Source: Desulfosporosinus metallidurans (lineage in GTDB: Bacteria; Bacillota; Desulfitobacteriia; Desulfitobacteriales; Desulfitobacteriaceae). Taken from it: a stretch of DNA of 64,000 bases. The position numbers were made by a program, and so were the translations under genes. The notes below the pieces were generated by a model. That model saw only the letters and a program-made list of their open reading frames with translations, did no database searches and was not told the DNA's origin. Below, one piece after another: positions 53,442-61,123 of this stretch (the stretch's first letter is position 1; each line of letters begins with the position of its first letter). The DNA lies in the NCBI RefSeq assembly GCF_001936615.1, contig NZ_MLBF01000015.1:1-64000 (forward strand). Direction: 5' to 3'.

Positions 53442-53882
53442 TTAGTACCTCTCCATTTCTTCGTCGTCTTCTTGTTCTAGTTCAGGAACCGCCTCCACCG
53501 CAGGAAGCAAATCCCGGACATGGCAGCCGGTACGTCTTAAAAAAATGGCTTGCAGCGCCATCTGAAAATTTTCATCATCCAGCGTATTGATAAGCTCCGA
53601 GGGTGAGACCTCCATAGAAGTGTTAAAAAGATTAGCCGCCAGCTTGATAAGCTTTTTCTCGCTGCTGGGAAAATCCTGGGTGGACAGCATTTTTTCAAAG
53701 TAGATGCCCTCCCCATCGATAAAACGGCGGGTCTTTTTATCGAGGTCGTTCTTTGTGGAGAGCAAAATATATAAGGCTGACAGGTAATAGTTGTCGGCCT
53801 TTCCGTCGGGATAAATCCGGTTTTTCTTCCGCAGGCAGTGCAAAACATTCTGGCGGTGGGCTTCATCGTGAAAAAACGTCAT
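53442..53882 (-). CDS. DUF6075-like mobile-element protein
   Basis: 146 residues from the ATG at 53882, eight bases after AAGGAGG; a frame reaching 53927 includes that site. It starts MTFFHDEAHRQNVLHCLRK and contains YYLSALYILLSTKNDLDKKT and LIKLAANLFNTSM, a mostly helical pattern common in clostridial integrative elements. The tail is very acidic (ELEQEDDEEMERY). Function unknown; family name from memory of such sequences. Confidence 0.6.
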   Translation of the reverse strand: MTFFHDEAHRQNVLHCLRKKNRIYPDGKADNYYLSALYILLSTKNDLDKKTRRFIDGEGIYFEKMLSTQDFPSSEKKLIKLAANLFNTSMEVSPSELINTLDDENFQMALQAIFLRRTGCHVRDLLPAVEAVPELEQEDDEEMERY

Positions 53883-53945
53883 AAAAGCTTCCTCCTTGTG
53901 AATGCTGCTGTCTGCAGCACCCATCATACTTTGAAAAACATTGTT

Positions 53946-54356
53946 TTATGAGAAAAGGGAAAGACCAGCATAGACGCAAAAGCCGACACACAAAAATACG
54001 GCCAGGGGTACGCTCTTTTGCTTTGTCGCTTTGGCGTAGATCCAGGCGGGAAGAAGCGCGAAAAAGAGGATGGCCGCAAGACCGCACAGTCCGAAGCAAA
54101 AGCCCATCGCCGCTGTCAGCTTGATATCGCCGCCTCCGACGCCGCCATATTTGACGGCAAGGAGCAACAGGGTCACGCCCGGCAGCAAAAGTCCTAAAAT
54201 CCTTTCCAGCAGGGGAATATACGGCGTATTAAAAAGAGAAGCGGATACACCGCCGATCAGAAGGACTGCAATCCATGTCCAATCGGGGATGATCCGCTTC
54301 CTATAATCTGATACTGCCGCCCACAGGATGGGAACGGCGCAAAGCAGCATATTCAT
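53946..54356 (-). CDS. Prepilin peptidase (TadV/CpaA-type, A24 family)
   Basis: 136 residues with about five membrane segments. The two catalytic aspartates of A24 peptidases are visible in AAVSDYRKRIIPDW (SDxRxxxIP) and GVGGGDIKLTAAMG (GGGDxK). Without a methylase domain it is the short Tad-type form. It should cleave the leader of the pilins encoded further upstream. Its start shares a base with the stop of the CARDB protein gene (54356). Confidence 0.85.
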   Translation of the reverse strand: MNMLLCAVPILWAAVSDYRKRIIPDWTWIAVLLIGGVSASLFNTPYIPLLERILGLLLPGVTLLLLAVKYGGVGGGDIKLTAAMGFCFGLCGLAAILFFALLPAWIYAKATKQKSVPLAVFLCVGFCVYAGLSLFS

Positions 54357-57300
54357 CAGCTCCCTGTCGTTACATCATCAGAATACATATTGTCTACTAT
54401 GAATAATTCAAGCTCCCCTCCGGTAATCCATTTGGACAGCGTTCCTCCAGGCGTATGCACGTCGGTGACAAGAAGCTGCACAATGTAGTCCTTGTTGTCG
54501 GGGAACCACACCGGCACATACTGCTTCTTATATTTAAAGGGTGAGGTCGGGTTTTCCCGGAAGGTAAAATGATTCGTGCCGTCGGCCATCAGAGGGATAG
54601 CTGTCTCATAGCGGTACTGCGGCAGGTATACCTCCGCCGTCTGCGGGGCGGTAATCAGCTCCGGCCTGTCATAATTGGTGTCCACGGTGGTCGTGACGCT
54701 GATGGAAAAGCCATAGCCCGACTTGAGATAGCCCTTTGCCTTCGTGTCGTAGTCCAGCGTGGCGGTGACTTTCAGCTCCGCGTAATACTGCCGCCATACA
54801 AATTGACCGTTTTCATAACGCTGCTCCCACCAGGTAACTTTTGGCTGGTCGTTTCTTTGCGGCGGCGCCGGAATGGTTCTGCTTTCTTCCGGCTCATCAT
54901 AAGTCACGTTTTTGATGACGGCCCGTTGGGTATAGGTGTTGTTGTCGGTAGAGCTTTCATTGCTCAAAGTCCGGTCGGGGTTGATGGTGGCAATCAGGGT
55001 GATGTTTTTGTCGGCCTGCACATTGGGAGTATCCCATTTGACCGATACGATGTTGTAGGTGTCTCTTTCCATAACAACAGCATTTACACGCCTTGCCACC
55101 GAAAGCTCCGGAATTTCAAACAGAACAGTGACTTTCTGGCCGGGAGTGAAGTCCAGGCTTCCCTTGTTTGACACCTTGATGGTGCTGATGACGGTCTGGT
55201 TTTCCTTATATTTATCCGGAGTTATCCTTTGTACATCCAGGTCATAGGGACGTTCAACCACCAGAATTTCAGCGCTGACAGTGTTATTGCTCATATTTGC
55301 ATCCGTATATTCCTGTGGCGGTGAAATATCTGACTTGAGCTTGATGGTTGTGCCTTTCTCCCCCGCTTTTCCTTTGACGATAAAAGTCTTGGTTTCATGT
55401 GGTTCAAAGTTTGCTGTCGATGTCACTTCCTTCGCAGCCGTATAATCAATCAAAGAGCTTAGACTTGCTCCGGAAAGCGCTTGGTCTGTGTCATTAGTAA
55501 AATACACTGTAAAGCTGTATTCTTCCTGTTCATAGACTGTGGGTGGCGAGGATAGATTAACCCATAAATCACATAGCTTTTCTTTTGGCACATCAGTTCC
55601 AACCGGCGGCTTGTCTGGATTTACCGGCGGTTTGTCGGGTATTACCGGTGGCTTATCTGGATTTAGCGGTGGTTTATCAGGTATTACCGGAGGCTTATCC
55701 GGGTTAATTGGCGGGTTAATCGGCTTATCCGGTGGATTATCTGGGTTTGCCGGCTCTGCGGATGTTCTCTCAATGACAGTAATCTTGGAAACAGCAGTGT
55801 TATTGCTTGGATTGTCATCCTTGAAGCCTTCCGGTACACCAATATTTGCCCACAGCTTATACACCTCACCCTTGCTCCCTGCCTTGTCTGTGATTGTAAA
55901 TGATTTTGTTTCCTGCGGTTTGAAGCTGCAATTTTCCGGTATTTGCATCAGAGCAACCTCGTTATTTGTTCCCCGCAAGGTTGCATTCGTTAACTCCATG
56001 TTGGAATTATTCGTGAAGTTCACTGTAAAACTGTAGGTCTGATGTTCATATACAGTAGGTGGTGCAAAAATGCTTGCCGATAGATCGCACAGCTTTTCCG
56101 GGTCAGGTTTAACACCAGGAGGGATAGTGTCATCTGGATTGTCCTTTAGCGTCGGTGTTATCGTGGGCTTGGGCGCAGGCTTGTCAACCACCTGGATTTC
56201 TGCCGCAGCTGTATTGTTTGACATATTGCCGTCGATAAACCCTTCCGGTACACCAATATTGGCCCACAGGTTTATCACGTTGGCAGAAGTGTCGGCTTGG
56301 CGTTTGATGGTGTAGGTTTTGCTCTCATTGGGTGAAAAGTCCAGTATCGCCGGGATTTCCTTTATTGTGGCATCGTCAACCTTTCCTTTGAGCGACACAT
56401 CATAGGCCGGTTGATTTCCGCTATTTGTATAGGTGACATCAAAGGAATAGCTGTCACCCCGGTACACTGTCGCAGGTGCATTGATGGCTACAGAGAGATC
56501 ATTGGCATCCTGCTTTTTAAACTTGAAATAAAAGTCGGCTGCCGGAATCCTGTAATTAATCTTTTGGGTGATGGATATTTGGGTCTGACTTGCACCATCT
56601 GCATACCCGGTTGTCTCAGGTGTGTAATCCCACTCCAGACCTTTATAGATAAAGTTGCGGGATAAGAGCAGATCATCCTTTAAAAAGGTGACGCTGGTAG
56701 TTTTGTATGGGTAAAGATACTCCGGCACCCCTTTATCCTTTGCCGAAAGTTTTCCGTAAACCTCCTGCTTGTTTTCACTGCACCAGGTGGCCTCAATATC
56801 AACCTTTACAGGAGCCTGATAGGAAATCGCTGCATTTCGCATAGTTCCAAAAGCCATGATGGTCTTGGGTGTCCAATTAAAGCTTGTGCTGAGACTTTCA
56901 AAATTCTCATCCACTTCATATGTCCCGATTATTTTACCCGTGGCAAAATCGTGAATCTCTACAACCAAGCTCCCTTTTAGCGTATAGGTCTTGCCATCGC
57001 TTCTGCCAATAAGCCCGGCTATACGCTCCTTCTCATATTCAGCGATGGTGTTTGCATTGACGAGATTGATACGCTGTGGGGTAGAAAAAACCTTTATCTG
57101 CTTATCGCCGTCAAAGACTTCCTTTAAATTCATTGCTACCGTGCGGTAACGGATATCATAAGTCGCTTTTACCTGAAAAACTACGTTTGCGGTAATTGTG
57201 AGTACTGCTCCGTTGTCCGTTTTGGCGGTGATTGTGTATGCGCCACTGGCTTCTTTGTTTTCGATGTTTAGAGTGTACGTTTGAGCAATCGCCTGAGTTT

Positions 57301-57535
57301 TGCCGTTAAATGTTGATTGAATGCTTGTAATTGCACCCACTTTTGCAGTGGTGTCAATTTTTACCTGAGCGGGAAATTGTTCTACAGCCACAACACCGCT
57401 TTCACTTACCAGGCTGTTTACCGGAGATGTTAGGTTTATCTCTATGTCGCTGTCTGGCATTGCCAAGGCATTTCCCGGCAGCAGCATAAAGCATAAAAAC
57501 ATCAAGGGCATGGCAAATAATGCTTTCAGCTTCAT
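54356..57535 (-). CDS. Secreted CARDB-repeat surface protein
   Basis: 1059 residues from the ATG at 57535, five bases after AAGGAGG. A signal peptide (MKLKALFAMPLMFLCFMLLPGNALA in part) opens it. Immunoglobulin-like CARDB repeats begin near residues 342, 478 and 655, each with the pattern APxTVYxxxxYSFxVxFTN and LWANIGVPEGFxDxNxSNNT; a fourth, more divergent one begins near 765. A proline-rich stalk (repeats of PDKPPVIPDKPP) covers about 592-648. No LPXTG or obvious transmembrane anchor is seen at the C-terminus. Its place inside a Tad gene set suggests a pilus-associated adhesin. Confidence 0.75.
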   Translation of the reverse strand: MKLKALFAMPLMFLCFMLLPGNALAMPDSDIEINLTSPVNSLVSESGVVAVEQFPAQVKIDTTAKVGAITSIQSTFNGKTQAIAQTYTLNIENKEASGAYTITAKTDNGAVLTITANVVFQVKATYDIRYRTVAMNLKEVFDGDKQIKVFSTPQRINLVNANTIAEYEKERIAGLIGRSDGKTYTLKGSLVVEIHDFATGKIIGTYEVDENFESLSTSFNWTPKTIMAFGTMRNAAISYQAPVKVDIEATWCSENKQEVYGKLSAKDKGVPEYLYPYKTTSVTFLKDDLLLSRNFIYKGLEWDYTPETTGYADGASQTQISITQKINYRIPAADFYFKFKKQDANDLSVAINAPATVYRGDSYSFDVTYTNSGNQPAYDVSLKGKVDDATIKEIPAILDFSPNESKTYTIKRQADTSANVINLWANIGVPEGFIDGNMSNNTAAAEIQVVDKPAPKPTITPTLKDNPDDTIPPGVKPDPEKLCDLSASIFAPPTVYEHQTYSFTVNFTNNSNMELTNATLRGTNNEVALMQIPENCSFKPQETKSFTITDKAGSKGEVYKLWANIGVPEGFKDDNPSNNTAVSKITVIERTSAEPANPDNPPDKPINPPINPDKPPVIPDKPPLNPDKPPVIPDKPPVNPDKPPVGTDVPKEKLCDLWVNLSSPPTVYEQEEYSFTVYFTNDTDQALSGASLSSLIDYTAAKEVTSTANFEPHETKTFIVKGKAGEKGTTIKLKSDISPPQEYTDANMSNNTVSAEILVVERPYDLDVQRITPDKYKENQTVISTIKVSNKGSLDFTPGQKVTVLFEIPELSVARRVNAVVMERDTYNIVSVKWDTPNVQADKNITLIATINPDRTLSNESSTDNNTYTQRAVIKNVTYDEPEESRTIPAPPQRNDQPKVTWWEQRYENGQFVWRQYYAELKVTATLDYDTKAKGYLKSGYGFSISVTTTVDTNYDRPELITAPQTAEVYLPQYRYETAIPLMADGTNHFTFRENPTSPFKYKKQYVPVWFPDNKDYIVQLLVTDVHTPGGTLSKWITGGELELFIVDNMYSDDVTTGS
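55590..55760 (-). repeat. Proline-rich coding repeat
   Basis: Tandem units of about 18-36 bases encode NPDKPPVIPDKPP-like repeats within the CARDB protein. The plus strand shows recurring attaccgg(t/a)gg and ttatctgg units. Expect length variation between strains. Confidence 0.75.
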
Positions 57536-57545
57536 GAGAACCTCC

Positions 57546-58019
57546 TTAATCAATTCTGTTGTTGCTGCTGGATATGCTAAAGGGCAGCCGGATTTCTCCC
57601 GTTAAAAAGCTGAAGTTGCTGCGAGTTTTAAGCTGTCCTTCTATGGTGAGTCGGGGAGGGTCTTCCGTTGCCGTGATGCTCTGTATATCAAGCTGGTACA
57701 CAAGCTTATTGTCAAAATATTTGTCAAGTTCCTGGTCAAGCTCCATGCTGTGGTTAAGATAGTCGTATAGTTCTTGTTTTGCTATGGCACTATCCATTTT
57801 TGCAGCATCATCCCTGCGGTATTGATCCAGCATGGCATATTCAACCGATGAATTTACCCCTCTTTGCAGCTCATATTCCACCTGCTGGTACAGACTGTCC
57901 ATCCGGAAATATTCAATAATCATAGCTGAGAGGGTCAGGATGACAAACATGATCATAAATATGAAAAATATTGCATCACCTCTTTTGCTTTTTATAATTT
58001 GCAAGGCTTTATCCACCAA
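57546..58019 (-). CDS. TadE/F-like pseudopilin
   Basis: 157 residues. A basic N-terminus (KSKRGDAIFFIFMIMFVILTL) leads into one membrane helix, the layout of TadE/TadF minor pilins. The rest is a soluble helical and strand domain ending in SFLTGEIRLPFSISSS. It lies 10 bases before the CARDB gene and after a DUF4320-like gene, consistent with a minor pilin of the Tad-like machine. Confidence 0.65.
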   Translation of the reverse strand: MVDKALQIIKSKRGDAIFFIFMIMFVILTLSAMIIEYFRMDSLYQQVEYELQRGVNSSVEYAMLDQYRRDDAAKMDSAIAKQELYDYLNHSMELDQELDKYFDNKLVYQLDIQSITATEDPPRLTIEGQLKTRSNFSFLTGEIRLPFSISSSNNRID

Positions 58020-58046
58020 ATACCCACCCCCCTGATAGTTTCTTTG

Positions 58047-58535
58047 TTAATCCGGAACCTTCCAGTATTTTTCCGACATGCCTGTAATGCTTGCCTCCAT
58101 AGGTATGACAATCTGAACAGGCGGCGCAAAGGAAGGCGTGAAAACGGTAAATACATGATTGTATTTCATCTTTACCGTAAAAGTATCTCTTAGCTGAATT
58201 TTTTGGTTTTGTTCATCACAATAATTAACATCTTCGATGCTCATGGTCGGCGACAGCCTGGTCTGCTCCTTCAACCTGTAGAAGACATCATACACGTTGT
58301 CCGATACCTGCCCCTCAAGCTCAATGGTCCGTACTACCCGGCGGCAAATATGGTCGAGATTCAGGTAGGTGGTGAAGATGCTTAAAAACGACATCACTGT
58401 CGCCATCAGCGTAATCACCACAAAGGTCTTGATAATCAGGTCGTAATAGGTGCTGCCTTTTCTATCGGAAAGCACATTTTTTAAAAACAATGGGGGAGAA
58501 AATCTCCCCCATAAGCCCCGGCGCTGCTTGTTCAT
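58047..58535 (-). CDS. DUF4320-like (TadE-like) membrane protein
   Basis: 162 residues from the ATG at 58535, preceded by AGGGGTG; the longer open frame to 58619 has no better site. A basic stretch and a single helix (IIKTFVVITLMATVMSFLSI) near residues 35-55 are followed by NLDHICRRVVRTIELEGQ, typical of DUF4320/TadE pseudopilins of clostridial elements. Codons 8-16 are written by a perfect hairpin (58490-58512) that also occurs, almost unchanged, downstream of the other pilin copy. Confidence 0.65.
   Translation of the reverse strand: MNKQRRGLWGRFSPPLFLKNVLSDRKGSTYYDLIIKTFVVITLMATVMSFLSIFTTYLNLDHICRRVVRTIELEGQVSDNVYDVFYRLKEQTRLSPTMSIEDVNYCDEQNQKIQLRDTFTVKMKYNHVFTVFTPSFAPPVQIVIPMEASITGMSEKYWKVPD
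58490..58512 (-). repeat. Hairpin 1 downstream of the pilin genes
   Basis: ATGGGGGAGA (58490-58499) and TCTCCCCCAT (58503-58512) form a perfect 10-bp stem, followed on the minus strand by TGTTTTTAAAAAA. It lies within the 5' coding part of the DUF4320-like gene and matches hairpin 2. Confidence 0.7.
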
Positions 58536-58587
58536 CTTATTTACACCCCTGTCCCGGCGGTGTTTTGGCAGCCCGCCGTTTGTTATA

Positions 58588-58797
58588 TCAGCCCAAAAGC
58601 CCGGTAATCTTACTGACAATGCTGTTCCAGATTTGCGTAATGGAACTCTGATACAGGGTCATGAATACTGCACCCACTACCACCACAATCAGGACTACGA
58701 TGAGCCAGCCCGTCATCTGGTCACCGGACTCGTTTGCCAATGCGTTCTTTGCCTTCAAACCTGCCAACATCATTTTGTTTTTTAAAGTTCTCATCAT
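58588..58797 (-). CDS. Flp-type pilin-like protein 1 (DUF6133-like)
   Basis: 69 residues from the ATG at 58797, eight bases after GGAGG. A short basic/hydrophobic leader (MMRTLKNKMMLAGLKAKNAL) is followed by ANESGDQMTGW and a strongly hydrophobic helix (LIVVLIVVVVGAVFMTLY). It ends SSITQIWNSIVSKITGLLG. This is the layout of Tad/Flp major pilins. A canonical G/XXXXEF-Y cleavage site is not obvious. The second copy at 58.96-59.17 kb is nearly identical over the last 45 residues. Confidence 0.75.
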   Translation of the reverse strand: MMRTLKNKMMLAGLKAKNALANESGDQMTGWLIVVLIVVVVGAVFMTLYQSSITQIWNSIVSKITGLLG

Positions 58798-58902
58798 AGA
58801 AAATACCTCCACATATTTTTTTGAATTTGGGTTTTGTTTGTAATGCAAGCCTGCCAGTGTTAAAACAGAAATCTCAATTGTTAAACATTCCACCAAAGAC
58901 AA

Positions 58903-58921
58903 AGGGGAGAAAATCTCCCCC
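58903..58921 (-). repeat. Hairpin 2 between the two pilin genes
   Basis: AGGGGAGA (58903-58910) pairs with the facing TCTCCCC (58914-58920). The minus strand then reads TTTGTC. It lies 37 bases after the stop of pilin 2 and may be a partial terminator or mRNA-stabilising element. Confidence 0.6.
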
Positions 58922-58957
58922 TATGCTTCAGTGGTGTCTTTAGCTGCCGATAGTTTC

Positions 58958-59167
58958 TTAGCCCAGAAGGCTTGTAATCTTAGTGACAATACTGTTCCAA
59001 ATCTGCGTAATGGAACCCTGGTACAGGGTCATAAAGACTGCACCCACTACCACTACAATCAGGACTACAATGAGCCAGCCCGTCATCTGATCACCGGACT
59101 CGTTGACCATAAGTCCTCTTGCCTTTAACAAGGCGTTTGTCATTTTGTTTCTCATACTGTTTCTCAA
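58958..59167 (-). CDS. Flp-type pilin-like protein 2 (DUF6133-like)
   Basis: 69 residues from the TTG at 59167, nine bases after GGGAGG, which makes it exactly as long as pilin 1 and aligns with it from the start. An upstream in-frame ATG at 59221, with its own AGGAGG, would add 18 residues; the two initiation regions are duplicates of each other. The helix LIVVLIVVVVGAVFMTLY and the tail GSITQIWNSIVTKITSLLG match pilin 1. Probably the major pilin pair of the Tad-like machine. Confidence 0.75.
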   Translation of the reverse strand: MRNSMRNKMTNALLKARGLMVNESGDQMTGWLIVVLIVVVVGAVFMTLYQGSITQIWNSIVTKITSLLG

Positions 59168-59235
59168 GTTGTTTAACCTCCCTAAATTTTTGATTTTGAG
59201 TGTACTAACCATGTTTCTCATGTTCTTCAACCTCC
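59160..59235 (-). repeat. Tandem duplication of a translation-initiation region
   Basis: The 22 bases at 59160-59181 and 59214-59235 differ at only four positions. Each holds a Shine-Dalgarno, a nine-base spacer and a start (TTG in the first, ATG in the second) followed by AGAAAC. The offset is 54 bases, exactly 18 codons, so both starts read the same frame. Confidence 0.75.
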
Positions 59236-59276
59236 TGAATATTTTTTTATTTGAAAAGGGTCGCCCCGTTTTCACA

Positions 59277-60182
59277 TTAAAAAAGGCCCCCGACCGATCT
59301 AATTAGGTGGGAGCCTATGACATATAAAAGACTTGCAAGGGTCACTACCACAAGGGGTATGGAGGCAAGCTTGATTTTGCCGGGCAGCCTGTTGAGGTTT
59401 TTCCGCAGGGCTTCCTTTGCCTTGAGGTCCATGTCCTTGGCAAGATACATCAGAGCTTCGCCCTGATGCTCTCCGCGGTATAGGCCGGTGAGGGTATTGA
59501 CCAAAAAGGAGACTTCAATCAGTCCGATACGTTCATTGAAGTTCCGAAGGGCGGTCTCTATATCCTTTGCTTTCATCTCCATAATGAGGACGGCAACATC
59601 ATAATAGAAAACCTCGCTGGAAACCTTCAGATAGTCCTCAAATATCTGGATCAAATCCACCTGCACAACGGACTTTTCGTTGCTGCCTCTCACATCTTCA
59701 AGCTTGTAGAGAATGGAACGGACAAAGCTCGGAAGCTCCATTTCAATTAACGCTTTTTTCTCCTTCAGCTTGTCTTTAAGGTCGGTCATAAAGTGAAAAT
59801 ATACAATAACCGAAAAGATAAGGGTCACAGGTGCAAGCTTTACTGCCCCGATTGCCAAAAGCAGGATTGAAAGGGGCAGGGTAAAAACAGCGCAGATGAT
59901 AGCCCGTGCATAATACTCCTTTGGAGTCAGGGCAAGTCCCCCACGCCTTAGCATTGCTGCCATTTTCACTTCTTTTTCCGGTTCAATCCTGATCAACCGG
60001 GATACCGGTTTTACAAGCGGCATTACAAAGGTTTTTAAAAGCTTTGCTCCTGCTTTCTCTTTTTCGGTCTGTAAGTTTTTGAGGTTTTTTTTCATACTCA
60101 GCCTGGGGATTTTGAGTATTTGCCTGCAAATTAAAAATCCTGCCGCAGTCAGCAGGACAAAGACTATAATTTGATAGAACAA
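59277..60182 (-). CDS. TadC-like type II secretion F-family membrane protein
   Basis: 301 residues. An N-terminal helix, a cytoplasmic part, paired helices (AIICAVFTLPLSILLLAIG, VTLIFSVIVYFHFM), then a T2SSF-type helical domain (ALIEMELPSFVRSILYKLED, LVNTLTGLYRGEHQGEAL) and a C-terminal helix (LASIPLVVVTLASLLYVIG). It is the inner-membrane platform partner of TadB. Next gene downstream is the pilin pair; TadB precedes it by 13 bases. Confidence 0.78.
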   Translation of the reverse strand: MFYQIIVFVLLTAAGFLICRQILKIPRLSMKKNLKNLQTEKEKAGAKLLKTFVMPLVKPVSRLIRIEPEKEVKMAAMLRRGGLALTPKEYYARAIICAVFTLPLSILLLAIGAVKLAPVTLIFSVIVYFHFMTDLKDKLKEKKALIEMELPSFVRSILYKLEDVRGSNEKSVVQVDLIQIFEDYLKVSSEVFYYDVAVLIMEMKAKDIETALRNFNERIGLIEVSFLVNTLTGLYRGEHQGEALMYLAKDMDLKAKEALRKNLNRLPGKIKLASIPLVVVTLASLLYVIGSHLIRSVGGLF

Positions 60183-60195
60183 ATTTCGACCTCCT

Positions 60196-61110
60196 CTATT
60201 TATTCACGGGTTTTGTCACCTTCAGCACATAAAACGAAGTTGCCAGAGCAGTCATAAGCATGACTACAATCAGCGTTTTCCCTATGGTGGTCCCTGTTAA
60301 AATGGCAAACCATTCGGCATTGGAAAAACGCATCATCGGGATAATGCTGAACATCATGCCCACCGTCATCAGATAATCCCGCCACACCCTGGTCATCATG
60401 CTGTCACTTTCTATCTGCATTGCTTTTGCATCATTCATCGACTTTATCACAGGAAACAGGGCGAATTTCAAACGTCTGTCGCGATAGCAAAGAATCAGCA
60501 TTTTTACCCACTCGGCAAAATACCTGTTCTTAATCTTTGCCGCTAGACGGTAAAGCCCATGCTCTATGTTCGGATTGATGAGCTTTATCTCGGAGACAAA
60601 CTCATCAAATGGCGTTGGCTTTCTTAACCTCACCGGGATATACCTGTTTTTCTCCTCAACATAGGTTTCCATCGCCTTGATAATGTCGTCACAGCCGGCA
60701 TAGGCATTGGTGATGATCGACATGGTATTTTCAAGCCCTTCGATTTCCTCCCTCGCAGCCTTGGCACTTATTACAGTAAGGTAAAAGTAGGGAGTAGGTG
60801 TAAGGCAGACTGCCATAACCGCTGCCAATCCAGCGTTGTTAAAAAGCAGAAACCCTGCCATAAAACCCAACACCAGTGCTGCGGCAACCATCAGGATGAA
60901 TTTTTTGAACGTGTATCCGGTTTGCCGAAACTGGGTTGTAAATCGGATGGTTACTCTCTCGCTGATTTTTAGCTTTGCCCCTGACAGGTACAGCCGCCGC
61001 TGTTTCAAGATATTTTTCTCCACGGTAAAAGGGTTTATCTTCAGCAGGAGGAAAAGGGACAGGCTGATAAGGACAAAGACAAAGGTAAGGGATATCTGGA
61101 TACTATTCAT
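60196..61110 (-). CDS. TadB-like inner-membrane platform protein
   Basis: 304 residues. N-terminal helix (LTFVFVLISLSLFLLL), a central helix pair (FILMVAAALVLGFMAGFLLF, AVMAVCLTPTPYFYLTV) and C-terminal helices (LMTVGMMFSIIPMM, IGKTLIVVMLMTALATSFYVL), with a cytoplasmic helical domain between (EEIEGLENTMSIITNAYAGC). It corresponds to TadB of the Tad machine, paired with TadC downstream and the TadA ATPase upstream (13-base gap). Confidence 0.75.
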   Translation of the reverse strand: MNSIQISLTFVFVLISLSLFLLLKINPFTVEKNILKQRRLYLSGAKLKISERVTIRFTTQFRQTGYTFKKFILMVAAALVLGFMAGFLLFNNAGLAAVMAVCLTPTPYFYLTVISAKAAREEIEGLENTMSIITNAYAGCDDIIKAMETYVEEKNRYIPVRLRKPTPFDEFVSEIKLINPNIEHGLYRLAAKIKNRYFAEWVKMLILCYRDRRLKFALFPVIKSMNDAKAMQIESDSMMTRVWRDYLMTVGMMFSIIPMMRFSNAEWFAILTGTTIGKTLIVVMLMTALATSFYVLKVTKPVNK

Positions 61111-61123
61111 AATCAGCCTCCCC

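Noticed and set aside
55590..55760. Regular repeat units that look like a CRISPR or minisatellite
   Set aside because: The units are in frame and encode a Pro-rich stalk in a secreted protein; no spacers and no cas genes.
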